DNA of 64,000 bases from positions 1-64,000 of the forward strand of contig JAFYFU010000049.1 in the NCBI GenBank assembly GCA_017543595.1. The letters run 5' to 3'. The position numbers and the translations under genes are program-made. Source of the stretch: Ruminococcus sp. GTDB lineage: Bacteria > Bacillota > Clostridia > Oscillospirales > Ruminococcaceae. The notes beneath the pieces are model-generated. The model worked only from the letters and a program-made list of their open reading frames with translations, did no database searches and was not told the DNA's origin. This document shows, piece after piece, positions 25,855-34,490 of the stretch (position 1 is its first letter; each line of letters starts with the position of its first letter).

Positions 25855-27060
25855 TTACAGACTGTTTACTTTGTATATTGCATTTCCGCCGTTAGCCTTA
25901 GCCTGTCTGAGAGTTGTGTCCATTTTTATGAGGAGCGAATCAAGGTTAAGGCAGTCATTCGGGAGATAGTGGTATATACTTCCGGAGGCTGTAAGCTGTG
26001 TCATTATTCTGTTTACGTCATACTGGCTTGACATAACCGCAAGAATCCTGTCGGCAGTTCTCTGAACCTGAGAATCCGAAAGGTCGCTGTTGAAAATAAA
26101 GCAGAATTCGTTTCCGACTATATTATATATTTCCGCAACATCGCTGAAATTTTCTTTGAGCTGTTCCGCAACCATTGCGAGATATTCGTCACCGAAATCG
26201 TAGCCGAACATATCGTTTATCTGTCTGAAACGGTCAAGGTCAAAGACAGCTATGTTAAACTGGTCGGATTCAAGCCTGTTGATGATATCATTTTCAAGGG
26301 CATATCTGTTCTTCATACCTGTAAGGATATTTGTAAGGGCGATATCCTGCATTTTCTGCTGTGAAATTTCGAGCCTTTTGCCGGCTGCACTGAGGGCGTT
26401 GCTTCTTTCTTCGAGTTCCTCCTCGTCACGCTTTGCACGTTTTGCCGCACGGTATACGGTAATTTCACCGAGTATGATAAACAGGAACAGGATAACGTGT
26501 GCTATTCCGTGAATCATTGTGGTGATTCTTCCTTCTTTTGCGGAATATTCCTGAACAAGCTGGATAACCGTTGAAAAATCTTCTCTTGCAGCCGCCTGAA
26601 TGGGATATATGCCCGTATAATAGCTGTTGTTTGTTATGTTTCCGTTTGATATGTCGGTATACATTTTCTGGATTCGCTGGTTGTAGCTGTCTACTTTTGC
26701 CTTTGCCTGATTATAGTGGCTTGTTTCTTCTTCGCCGTGATACTTTTCAGCCTCATAATTTTTTTCCTTTTTGCTTATGGAATCAAAGGCACGGTTTATA
26801 TCTTCAAGAGCAGTTTTTCTTTTTTCACTGTCCCTGTTGTAGTCTTCCACAAGAATCACGGTGCTTATATTTTCGTTGATTTTCGCAAGCAGGTCATTTA
26901 TTTCCGATATAAACTGTATTGAGTTCATGGAATTTTTTGACAGCACTCTTGTTCTCGTGAAAACCACATCAAGAACGCCCACGTTGAATACCCAGAATAT
27001 CGCAAACACGACAGCAGCCCAACGGTACGGATTCTTCTTTTTTCGTTCAATTTTTGGCAT
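25855..27060 (-). CDS. Membrane protein with degenerate GGDEF domain
   Basis: A 401-residue protein with a transmembrane helix at about 12-32, an extracytoplasmic helical region (about 40-185, Lys/Glu/Gln-rich, four-helix-bundle-like), a second helix (about 186-208), a short coiled coil and a GGDEF domain (about 235-398). The metal-site Asp in FDLDRFRQIND is retained, but the signature is VGNEF, so cyclase activity is unlikely. It starts 16 bases after the stop of a sugar-binding lipoprotein gene. The binding protein could present its ligand to this sensor. Confidence 0.85.
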   Translation of the reverse strand: MPKIERKKKNPYRWAAVVFAIFWVFNVGVLDVVFTRTRVLSKNSMNSIQFISEINDLLAKINENISTVILVEDYNRDSEKRKTALEDINRAFDSISKKEKNYEAEKYHGEEETSHYNQAKAKVDSYNQRIQKMYTDISNGNITNNSYYTGIYPIQAAAREDFSTVIQLVQEYSAKEGRITTMIHGIAHVILFLFIILGEITVYRAAKRAKRDEEELEERSNALSAAGKRLEISQQKMQDIALTNILTGMKNRYALENDIINRLESDQFNIAVFDLDRFRQINDMFGYDFGDEYLAMVAEQLKENFSDVAEIYNIVGNEFCFIFNSDLSDSQVQRTADRILAVMSSQYDVNRIMTQLTASGSIYHYLPNDCLNLDSLLIKMDTTLRQAKANGGNAIYKVNSL

Positions 27061-27076
27061 TTCCTATGTACCTCCG

Positions 27077-28060
27077 TCAGTTCCCCAGAGGATTTATGAG
27101 GAACTTGATATCTTTATCATTCATATTATCTTTGTTTACGAGCGTAACACCCGTATCAATTTCACTCGGCACAAAATCTTCATTACAGATTTTCTGTGCA
27201 TTTCTGACTCCGAGATAACCCATGTTATACGGATTCTGAACAATTGTTCCGTCTATGATGTCTTTTTTCATGTATTTCTGTACATCATCAGAGCAGTCAA
27301 AACCGATTACGCTGACTTCGTCCCCTTTTCCTTTTTCTTCGACTGCATCGCAAATTCCGAGGGTAGCAGTTTCATTCGTACCGAATATGAGTTTCAAATC
27401 AGGTGTTGAATCAATCAGTTCGAGAGCCATATTCTTTGCTTTTTCCCTGTCGCTTTCACAGTATTTCACATCGCAGACTGTAATTTCGTCATGGGACTCA
27501 ACAGTGCTTTTGAATCCTTCTACCCTGTTTGAAGTATTTTCTGCGGTTTCGATATCCGAAATAACGGCAACCGTTCCCGAATCGCCGATAAGGTCAATTG
27601 CGGCATTTGCTGCAACTTCACCGCCTGAGCGGTTGTTTGTACTTATGCAGGTTTTCTTTGCACCTGAAGTTGTATCCGAATCAATTGCAAGAATGGGGAT
27701 TCCCTTTTTGTCAGCAGCATCAAATGCATCGTTCAGGGCGTCCTTGTCTATCGGTGCGATGACAATGGCACTTATGCCCTCGTCAGTGTACTGTTCGACA
27801 AGTTTGATTTGCTGTTCAAGATTTGCAGCGTCCTTCGGAGCGTCATAAACAACATTTACTCCGAGTTCCTTGCTTGCATCTTCTGCGCCTTTTCTTATTA
27901 TGCTCCAATAACTTGAAATTTCGGATTGTTTTTTGCCTATTACCACAACCCTGAATCCGTCACTTTCGCTTTTTCCGCAGCCGCCTAAGAATGTCATTGA
28001 AGATACTGCAAGGGAAACAAGCACGACACTTTTGAGAAATCTTTTTGTTCTGTTTTTCAT
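27077..28060 (-). CDS. Sugar-type solute-binding lipoprotein (periplasmic_binding_4 fold)
   Basis: A 327-residue lipoprotein with signal peptide and lipobox LGGC (Cys28), followed by a ribose/galactose-type binding fold (AIVIAPIDKDALNDAFDAA, IPILAIDSDT). Such proteins feed ABC importers, but no permease or ATPase gene is adjacent. Its only operon partner is the GGDEF-domain membrane protein 16 bases downstream, so a sensory role is inferred. The transcript has its own promoter and terminator, enclosing exactly these two genes. Confidence 0.88.
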   Translation of the reverse strand: MKNRTKRFLKSVVLVSLAVSSMTFLGGCGKSESDGFRVVVIGKKQSEISSYWSIIRKGAEDASKELGVNVVYDAPKDAANLEQQIKLVEQYTDEGISAIVIAPIDKDALNDAFDAADKKGIPILAIDSDTTSGAKKTCISTNNRSGGEVAANAAIDLIGDSGTVAVISDIETAENTSNRVEGFKSTVESHDEITVCDVKYCESDREKAKNMALELIDSTPDLKLIFGTNETATLGICDAVEEKGKGDEVSVIGFDCSDDVQKYMKKDIIDGTIVQNPYNMGYLGVRNAQKICNEDFVPSEIDTGVTLVNKDNMNDKDIKFLINPLGN

Positions 28061-28110
28061 AATATTTCATCTCCTGTTTATAAATTCGTCCTTGGACGTG
28101 CATTTATTAT

Positions 28111-28139
28111 ATTTTACCACATTATTAAATAAATTTCAA
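28111..28139 (-). promoter_or_regulatory. Promoter of the solute-binding protein/GGDEF operon
   Basis: Minus strand TTGAAA (28134-28139), 17-bp spacer, TAAAAT (28111-28116). Confidence 0.7.
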
Positions 28140-28370
28140 GTCTTTGTAAGAAAATAATTGCACATAATTGAAAGTAAAGTTTTGTGCATTTTATTCAAAT
28201 TTTTTTATATATTACATCTGCATATAGGTAAGTATATATACAAATTAGTGAAAAAACATTACATGAATATTAAAAATTTCCCTAAAAACAGCCTTTTTTG
28301 CAAATGCACCAAACCCCTTGCAAGCTTTTATAAATTATTACCAAAGAGATTATGTGTTTTTAAAATTTAC

Positions 28371-28399
28371 TTGACAATTTTATTGAAAAGTGTTATACT
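28371..28399 (+). promoter_or_regulatory. Promoter of the VWA/kinase operon
   Basis: TTGACA (28371-28376), 17-bp spacer, TATACT (28394-28399), 119 bases before the first start codon. Confidence 0.8.
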
Positions 28400-28518
28400 G
28401 ATTGTAAGTGAATACTGTAAAATGTATATAATGCACTTATGGTATAAATTATATAAAGCGGTCTTTGATTTTTTATAAACTGCCGCTGTCATACTACTAC
28501 AAAGAAGGAGAGTTGATT

Positions 28519-29589
28519 ATGCGCTGTGAAAAGTGCAATGCAGAATTTGCAAACGGTCTGATGTTCTGCCCCGAATGCGGAGCTCCCACCTCTAAGGAAG
28601 AACCCAAAAAAGATAATTCCAACCGCAATATCGAAGGATTTGAAAACACCGTAGCCGTAAAAAAAGAACTCAAACATATAACTGCCCTGCATGGTGACGG
28701 AATAATCCGCAACAAAGAAAAATTCATCGCTCTGCTGAATGACTACATTCCCGAATACGAAAAGGAACGCCGTCTCCTCAGAACAATGCTCAAAGCAGGT
28801 GTCCTCGAAGATATGCTCGGAGAAGTAAACCAGCAGATTGCAATAACAAAGGCTGAACAGTTTATTGTTGAAGATATGTTCCTCTCGAAAAATGCCGCAG
28901 AATTTGTCGTTTCATGTTTCGCCCACCTCCTCAACTGGGACTATGAAGCCACAATGTATGAGGCTGAAAAGAAAGTAACCGAGGAAGAAAAGAAAAAAGC
29001 CCAGCAGATGATGATTGATTCAAGAGTCTTTTCAAGGGCTATGGCTTCAAAATACAGATTCAGGCTCATAGGTAAGAATGTTGTCGTTATTCCCGACGGA
29101 TATACAAAAGTAGACGGTTTCTGCTTTGACGGATTCAAAAATATCCGCTCCGTTGAACTGCCCGATTCCATGATAGCAATAGGCGAATATGCCTTCTCAA
29201 ACTGCAAGAGCCTCAGAGTAATAGAATTTCCCGCTTCAATAAGGCTTATAAAACAGGGTGCTTTCAACCACTGCGAAGAACTCACAATGCTCAAAATCCC
29301 CGACGGAATACTTGAAATTGAAGACGTTACTTTCCAGTTTTGCAGAAGTCTGGAAATTATCGACATTCCCCCGACAGTCAGCAGCATAGGCGCAATGGCT
29401 TTTGCAGGCTGTGAAAGTCTGAGAAAACTGTTCCTGCCCGACAGCATAAAATTTATTGACGAAAACGCTTTCGCACACTGCGATGCCCTCACAATAAGAT
29501 GCTATGAAAATTCCTATGTCCACAAATACTGCCTCGCAAACAATATAAAAGTAGAGACGGTTTCAAGAGGACTTTTCTTCAAACCCTGA
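28519..29589 (+). CDS. Zinc-ribbon protein with BspA-like leucine-rich repeats
   Basis: A 356-residue cytoplasmic protein without signal peptide. Residues 1-22 form a zinc ribbon (CEKCNAEF ... CPECGAP), about 50-190 a charged helical domain of unknown type, and about 195-340 BspA-type LRR_5 repeats (repeated I.IP..V..I...AF..C.SL). The ATG at 28519 is set by AAGGAGAG; the earlier in-frame ATG at 28465 lacks one. BspA repeats are usually on surface proteins, but here the lack of a secretion signal and the zinc ribbon point to an intracellular adaptor. It is the first gene of a five-gene operon. Confidence 0.75.
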   Translation: MRCEKCNAEFANGLMFCPECGAPTSKEEPKKDNSNRNIEGFENTVAVKKELKHITALHGDGIIRNKEKFIALLNDYIPEYEKERRLLRTMLKAGVLEDMLGEVNQQIAITKAEQFIVEDMFLSKNAAEFVVSCFAHLLNWDYEATMYEAEKKVTEEEKKKAQQMMIDSRVFSRAMASKYRFRLIGKNVVVIPDGYTKVDGFCFDGFKNIRSVELPDSMIAIGEYAFSNCKSLRVIEFPASIRLIKQGAFNHCEELTMLKIPDGILEIEDVTFQFCRSLEIIDIPPTVSSIGAMAFAGCESLRKLFLPDSIKFIDENAFAHCDALTIRCYENSYVHKYCLANNIKVETVSRGLFFKP

Positions 29590-29616
29590 ACAAAATAACG
29601 AAAGGAATGAATTTTA

Positions 29617-30963
29617 ATGATTGAACTCAAAGTCGGTCAGGAAGTTGAAATGGAGTACGGCGGATATGCCCGTGTACTCAGCGTTATCGGAAGCGGCGGT
29701 CAGGGTATCGTCTACCTCGTTGACTTCAACGGAATGAACTGGGCTCTGAAATGGTACGATGTGGATAAAATAAAAAATCCTCAGGCTTTCCGCAAAAATA
29801 TTCAAAACAACATAAAAGCAGGTCCGCCAAGCGACAAGTTTATCTGGCCCAGATATCTCACAAAAGAAAATGCTGACGGCACTTTCGGCTATATAATGGA
29901 TTTGCGTCCCAAGGGATTCGATTCGTTTGTGGATATTCTGAATACCTACAAGCTCGAAATTGACCCCATGTCGGGCGTTGCCGTGAAAAGACCCGTCAGA
30001 TTCACAAGCCTTTTCGCAATGGTTACAGCCGTAATAAATATAGTAAATGCTTTCCGTCAGCTTCACCGTGCGGGAAAGAGCTATCAGGACCTTAATGACG
30101 GCGGTTTCTTCATCAATGTCAATACAGGCGATATCCTCGTAGTTGACTGCGACAACATAGCCCCTGACGGCAGTAACTTCGGTATCGGCGGTAAACCCGG
30201 ATATATGGCTCCCGAAGTCGTAAGAGGAATTGCAAAGCCCAATGTGCAGACCGATAAATATTCCCTCGCCGTTGTGCTTTTCAAGCTTCTTTTCCGTGGC
30301 GACCCCATGGAGGGCGAAAAAGTCGTAAAGGATATATGCCTTACGGAATCCTCGGAACTCCGCCATTACGGACAGAATGCGGTCTTTGTGTATGACCCCG
30401 ATGACAATTCAAACAGACCTGTCAAGGGCATACACGACAACGTTATCAAATTCTGGAGAATTTATCCCGACTACATAAAAGATGCTTTTATCCTCTCTTT
30501 CACAACGGGTATAAAAGAACCAAACAGACGTATCATAGAAAACGAATGGCAGAAACTTTTCGTCCGCCTGCGCTCCGAAATTATCATGTGCAGCAGATGC
30601 GGAAGAACAAATTTCTCCTCTATGTTTGAACAGCTCAACGAAACTACTTTCAGATGCCCCAAATGTCAGAACGTCATCGGTTCAATAGGTTTCAGCGACA
30701 GGGATTGGAGACTTCCTCTTTTCAGGGGCTGCCGTTTCTATGAATGTGAAATTGACCCGAAATCAGACGATTTCCAGAGCGTTTCGGGAGAAATTGTAGA
30801 AAACAGACTCAAACCCGGCGTTCTCGGTATCAAGAACTGTTCACCGCTCACATGGAATGTAAAATTCCCCGACGGAGTTTTCTATAACATAGCCCCCGGA
30901 AAAGGTTTCCCCATATGGAGCGGTCTTGAAATAGATTTCGGTGAAGTAAAAGCTAAAATTTAA
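29617..30963 (+). CDS. Atypical protein kinase-like protein with zinc ribbon (TerY-P type)
   Basis: A 448-residue protein. A kinase fold spans about 15-300: glycine loop GSGGQGIVY (25-33), Lys45 in WALKWY, catalytic-loop equivalent YQDLNDGG with Asp158, metal-loop equivalent DCDN (177-180) in place of DFG, and an APE-like MAPEVV. The Asn five residues after the catalytic Asp is Gly163, so activity is plausible but not certain. A Cys4 zinc ribbon (CSRCG ... CPKC, about 325-351) and a small beta-rich C-terminus follow. The DxDN pattern resembles kinases encoded beside TerY-type VWA proteins, and such a gene lies next. Confidence 0.78.
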   Translation: MIELKVGQEVEMEYGGYARVLSVIGSGGQGIVYLVDFNGMNWALKWYDVDKIKNPQAFRKNIQNNIKAGPPSDKFIWPRYLTKENADGTFGYIMDLRPKGFDSFVDILNTYKLEIDPMSGVAVKRPVRFTSLFAMVTAVINIVNAFRQLHRAGKSYQDLNDGGFFINVNTGDILVVDCDNIAPDGSNFGIGGKPGYMAPEVVRGIAKPNVQTDKYSLAVVLFKLLFRGDPMEGEKVVKDICLTESSELRHYGQNAVFVYDPDDNSNRPVKGIHDNVIKFWRIYPDYIKDAFILSFTTGIKEPNRRIIENEWQKLFVRLRSEIIMCSRCGRTNFSSMFEQLNETTFRCPKCQNVIGSIGFSDRDWRLPLFRGCRFYECEIDPKSDDFQSVSGEIVENRLKPGVLGIKNCSPLTWNVKFPDGVFYNIAPGKGFPIWSGLEIDFGEVKAKI

Positions 30964-30980
30964 GGAAAGGAAGTCAGATA

Positions 30981-31706
30981 ATGAGTAACGGCAGAAATTC
31001 CAACTCTTTCGGCACTGACCCGCTCAGTGCCTCAGGCATAGCCAGAAAAAGCCTTGTCATGTTCTTTCTGATAGATACTTCGGGAAGCATGAAAGGCACT
31101 AAAATGGGTGAGCTTAATACGGCTATGGAGGAACTTATCCCCGAAATACGCAGAGTAGGTGCTGCGGATACGGACGTTAAAATCGCTGTCCTGACGTTTT
31201 CTTCGGACGTAAACTGGATAACTCCCCAGCCCGTCCCCGTTGAAACCTTTGAATGGTCAAGACTCAGGGCTGACGGTGAAACAAACATGGGTGCGGCTTT
31301 TGAAGAACTTAACAGAAAACTTTCAAGAAGCGCATTTATGAACACACCTTCGCTTTCATATGCCCCTGTTATTTTCCTCATGACGGACGGCTACCCCTCA
31401 GACGATTACAGACAACAGATTGAAGCCCTCAACAACAACAGCTGGTTCAGATACGCTCTCAAAGCTGTACTCGCAATAGGAAGCGAACCCAATGACGAAA
31501 TGCTTGAACTCTTTGCAGGCGACAAAGAATCAATCGTACACAGTTCAACGGGCGATGAACTCGCACAGCTCATAAAAACAATCGCAGTCACATCAGCACA
31601 GATAGGAAGCAGAAGCGTTACACTCACGGGATATTCAGGCTCCGAAACAACGGAAAATGACATATATTCCGCAAAACAGAAACAGCTCGGTCAACAACTG
31701 CAATAA
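30981..31706 (+). CDS. TerY-like von Willebrand factor A domain protein
   Basis: A 241-residue cytoplasmic protein with a VWA domain. The metal-ion-dependent adhesion site begins DTSGSMKG near residue 32 (DxSxS), with Thr in GETNMG and Asp in LMTDGYPSDD completing it. The intact site implies metal-dependent protein binding. In tellurite-resistance-associated systems such VWA proteins act with a Ser/Thr kinase and a PP2C phosphatase. Here the kinase is encoded 17 bases upstream, but no phosphatase is seen in the operon. Confidence 0.85.
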   Translation: MSNGRNSNSFGTDPLSASGIARKSLVMFFLIDTSGSMKGTKMGELNTAMEELIPEIRRVGAADTDVKIAVLTFSSDVNWITPQPVPVETFEWSRLRADGETNMGAAFEELNRKLSRSAFMNTPSLSYAPVIFLMTDGYPSDDYRQQIEALNNNSWFRYALKAVLAIGSEPNDEMLELFAGDKESIVHSSTGDELAQLIKTIAVTSAQIGSRSVTLTGYSGSETTENDIYSAKQKQLGQQLQ

Positions 31707-31724
31707 AAGAATGGAGTAATAAAT

Positions 31725-33020
31725 ATGAAAAAATATAAAAAAAATATCCCGATTATTGTAATACTCACTATTTTGTACTTCATAACTTGGTACGTACAGT
31801 CTTATGTTACAGGTATTGAAGATGATGGCATTATAGAAATCCAGAAAAATGCAGTGGAAATTCAGGAAAGCCTCGAAGGTATCGGTGATAATGTAAATGA
31901 AATTCAGGGTACTCTCTCGGGTGCTGCTAAAAATGTTGAGGATATAAAGGCGAACATCACTAATGCAAAAGAAAAATTGCAGTCCCTCGCAGATGACAGT
32001 GATTTCCCGAAACCTCTCACCGGCAGTGTTATGGAACTCATCGGAAAGCTTGACGGTATAGCAAGTTCAATGGAAAGCGTTTCAGGTCCGGTAAATGGTG
32101 CGAGTGCAGCACTCAACGGTGTTTCAGGTCCCGTAAACGGTGCTAAGGAAAAGCTCAATTCAGTAATAGGTCCTCTTAACGGATTTAAACATGTAGACCG
32201 TAAGGGCAGAGTAGGCATGGTTGCACAGGCTTTTTCAACAGAAACTGTCTTCCTTGTTCTTTTCGGCGGTTTTCCCGGATTTATTGTTGCTGTGTCACTT
32301 AACTTCGCATATGCACTCTATTCATTATTCTTTGTTGTTATCCACATGGGTCGTACAACTGCCCTTCCGGGTGTTGTTATGCAGTTTATAAGTATTTTTG
32401 TAAACACCGTTATATTCTACTTCCTGAACAAAAACAGGAAGATGCACGCTGAACTTAACGAAAGTTACGAACAGGCTATCGAAAACAACCGTATCATTCA
32501 GGAAAAAGACGAGGTTCTCTCTTATCTCGCATATTATGACCGTCTTACACAGATGCCTAACAGACACCTCTTTATGGAAAACCTTGAAGAACGTGCAAAC
32601 AATGCCGAAGAATATACAATCATTTATGCCGATATTGATAATTTCAGACATATAAACGATACTTTCGGTCACGGCGTAGGAGATGAACTGCTTGTGAAAT
32701 TTGCCCAGAGAATCGAAGGCATATGCGGTGAAGAAATATTCTCTGCAAAAATCGGCGGTGATGAGTACGGATTTATTCTCCCCGCAGGCTATACTCAGAA
32801 CGATATAGTTAATTTCATAGGCAAGCTCCAAGGCGTTTTCGGTGAAGTAATTGAAATAAAGGGAGAGCGTTTCTCTCTTACATCAAGTTTCGGTGCGGCT
32901 ACTTTCCCCAATGATGCAAGAAGTTCGGAAGACTTGTTCAGATGTGCCGAGACAGCTATGTTTGCGGCTAAGACAAACGGAAAGAATCAGCTCTGTTTCT
33001 ACAACATGAACCGCTATTAA
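31725..33020 (+). CDS. Membrane diguanylate cyclase with coiled-coil repeat region
   Basis: A 431-residue protein. A transmembrane helix (about 9-29) is followed by a helical region with a repeated pattern (SGPVNGA, SGPVNGAKEKLN, IGPLNG), two or three more membrane helices (about 170-235), a coiled coil, and a GGDEF domain (about 270-428). The signature is GGDEY near residue 344, and YADIDNF and FGHGVGDE are intact, so this is the one GGDEF protein in the window expected to make c-di-GMP. The inhibitory RxxD site is absent. It lies 18 bases after the VWA gene, in the same operon. Confidence 0.86.
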   Translation: MKKYKKNIPIIVILTILYFITWYVQSYVTGIEDDGIIEIQKNAVEIQESLEGIGDNVNEIQGTLSGAAKNVEDIKANITNAKEKLQSLADDSDFPKPLTGSVMELIGKLDGIASSMESVSGPVNGASAALNGVSGPVNGAKEKLNSVIGPLNGFKHVDRKGRVGMVAQAFSTETVFLVLFGGFPGFIVAVSLNFAYALYSLFFVVIHMGRTTALPGVVMQFISIFVNTVIFYFLNKNRKMHAELNESYEQAIENNRIIQEKDEVLSYLAYYDRLTQMPNRHLFMENLEERANNAEEYTIIYADIDNFRHINDTFGHGVGDELLVKFAQRIEGICGEEIFSAKIGGDEYGFILPAGYTQNDIVNFIGKLQGVFGEVIEIKGERFSLTSSFGAATFPNDARSSEDLFRCAETAMFAAKTNGKNQLCFYNMNRY

Positions 33021-33029
33021 TAAACTTGT

Positions 33030-33054
33030 CCGCAGGAATTATTAATTCCTGCGG
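33030..33054 (+). other. Perfect hairpin inside the operon
   Basis: CCGCAGGAATT (33030-33040), loop ATT, AATTCCTGCGG (33044-33054), not followed by a T tract. It lies between the cyclase gene and the Gln-rich protein gene and could be a processing or mRNA-stability element. Confidence 0.7.
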
Positions 33055-33089
33055 ATATATATAACAATACGAAAGGAAGGTCAGTTTTT

Positions 33090-34403
33090 ATGGACATAAA
33101 TTCAATGTACAGCACCGCAAAAACCATGATTGACCGTGTTAAGGCTGCAAGACCCGATGCAATTTCCGATGATGCCGCATTGTGCCTTATATTCACGGAG
33201 AATATGGAAATATTTACAGGTATAAGCAGTATAAGAGTTACCGAAAATGATGTTCTTACGGTAAGTGCTGAAAACAATGCCATAATGTCAATGATATCCG
33301 CACAGACTCTTGAAGCTTCATACATGATAACAGTTTCCTTCTCGGATTACAGCATATGTATTCCCGATGAGGACAGCCTTGAACTCCTGTTCCGTGCAAG
33401 TGATACGAATTATAACTGTAATATCGTTGTTTCGGGAACAAGAATGGTTGAGGCACAGGATATGGAAAATTTCGATGCAGAGGAGACACAGCCCGCTGCC
33501 GCAGAAAATGCGCCCTCACCCTTTGCGGATAATTTCGACAGCTCAGACTTCAATTCGGGATTCGATTTCGACAGTGTAACTCCCGACCAGCCTGTACAGA
33601 CTCTCGGAAGCCCTGCGGAATTTGTATCAAATATTACTCAGGATACAAACAATCCTTTCTATGAAGCTCCCTCGGACACTCCTCCCGCAGACCAGCCTGT
33701 TTCACTCAACGAAATGCCCCAGTACAACAACAATAAGCCTCAGTCGGGATATATGTACGGTCAGGGAAGTGTTCAGCTCGGCGGAAACAGTCAGTATCAG
33801 AATACAAATCCCTATCAGCAGCCCATGCAGCAGGGTTATCCTCAGCAGGGTATGCAGCAGCCCATGAACAATCAGTACGGTCAGCAGCCCGTAAATCCCT
33901 ACGGTCAGCCCGTAAATCCTTACGGTCAGCCCCAGAGCATGAATATGCAGCAGGGCGGTTATATGAACGGCTACTATCAGCAGCCCATGCAGCAGGGTTA
34001 TCCTCAGCAGCCCGTAAACGGCGGTTATTACAATGGTATAGTTTCGGGACAGTATCCCCAGAATAACAACCCCTATCAGCAAAGCACCCAGTATCAGAGA
34101 AATTCCGTAATGGTATCAAGTATGTCGGCTGGCGGCGGAAAATCCTCCGCTTTCAGGAAAAGACTCAACAATTATATGGGTGACAGTCTGAATACCGGCG
34201 AGGAATCTACCTCTGTACAGCTTTCTTCCACAAACAGCAGCACTCTTAATCAGGTTCAGGCAAGCGCAAACAAAGTCGCTCAGAATATGCAGGAGGGCAA
34301 AGCTCCTTCAATTGATGAGATGATGAAAGATGCAAAGAAACAGAAGAAAGTCGCAAAAGTAAATGCGGATTTCAAGAAGAAAATGAAAGACATGGGATTA
34401 TAA
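33090..34403 (+). CDS. Protein with Gln/Asn/Tyr/Pro-rich low-complexity region
   Basis: A 437-residue protein I do not recognise. Residues 1-120 look like a folded domain (alternating hydrophobic pattern, no signal peptide), about 125-190 are acidic, and about 205-345 are a disordered tract with repeated QQPMQQGYPQQ and NPYGQP units. The C-terminus (about 345-437) is charged and helical, ending in a Lys-rich segment. The tract has the composition of prion-like or condensate-forming regions. It is the last gene of the VWA/kinase operon, 69 bases after the cyclase gene, and is followed by a terminator. Confidence 0.6.
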   Translation: MDINSMYSTAKTMIDRVKAARPDAISDDAALCLIFTENMEIFTGISSIRVTENDVLTVSAENNAIMSMISAQTLEASYMITVSFSDYSICIPDEDSLELLFRASDTNYNCNIVVSGTRMVEAQDMENFDAEETQPAAAENAPSPFADNFDSSDFNSGFDFDSVTPDQPVQTLGSPAEFVSNITQDTNNPFYEAPSDTPPADQPVSLNEMPQYNNNKPQSGYMYGQGSVQLGGNSQYQNTNPYQQPMQQGYPQQGMQQPMNNQYGQQPVNPYGQPVNPYGQPQSMNMQQGGYMNGYYQQPMQQGYPQQPVNGGYYNGIVSGQYPQNNNPYQQSTQYQRNSVMVSSMSAGGGKSSAFRKRLNNYMGDSLNTGEESTSVQLSSTNSSTLNQVQASANKVAQNMQEGKAPSIDEMMKDAKKQKKVAKVNADFKKKMKDMGL

Positions 34404-34408
34404 TAAAA

Positions 34409-34440
34409 AAAACGGGGCTTTAAAAGTCCCGTTTTATTTT
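34409..34440 (+). terminator. Terminator of the VWA/kinase operon
   Basis: AAACGGGGCTTT and AAAGTCCCGTTTT pair around a short A loop, followed by ATTTTT. Confidence 0.85.
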
Positions 34441-34450
34441 TGTAAAACAA

Positions 34451-34480
34451 AACTGCCACAGATTCTGTGGCAGTTAAAAT
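34451..34480 (-). terminator. Terminator of the two-helix membrane protein gene
   Basis: AACTGCCACAG, loop ATT, CTGTGGCAGTT (34451-34475): an 11-bp perfect stem with T-rich flanks in both directions. Confidence 0.8.
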
Positions 34481-34490
34481 TTTTTCATCA

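Larger units (their letters stand above)
28061..28518. other. Intergenic region with divergent promoters
   Basis: 458 AT-rich bases between divergent genes. It holds the promoters at 28111-28139 and 28371-28399 and a small palindrome, CGTCC-TT-GGACG (28088-28099), in the leader of the lipoprotein gene. An open frame at 28158-28478 lacks a Shine-Dalgarno and family resemblance. I see nothing else. Confidence 0.6.

Noticed and set aside
28158..28478. 106-codon open frame in the 28 kb intergenic region
   Set aside because: No Shine-Dalgarno, AT-rich composition, and it covers the strong promoter at 28371; translation looks like random hydrophobic sequence.
29614..30366. 250-codon minus-strand frame opposite the kinase gene
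   Set aside because: Shadow of the kinase gene; the plus-strand frame has conserved motifs and a Shine-Dalgarno, this one has neither.
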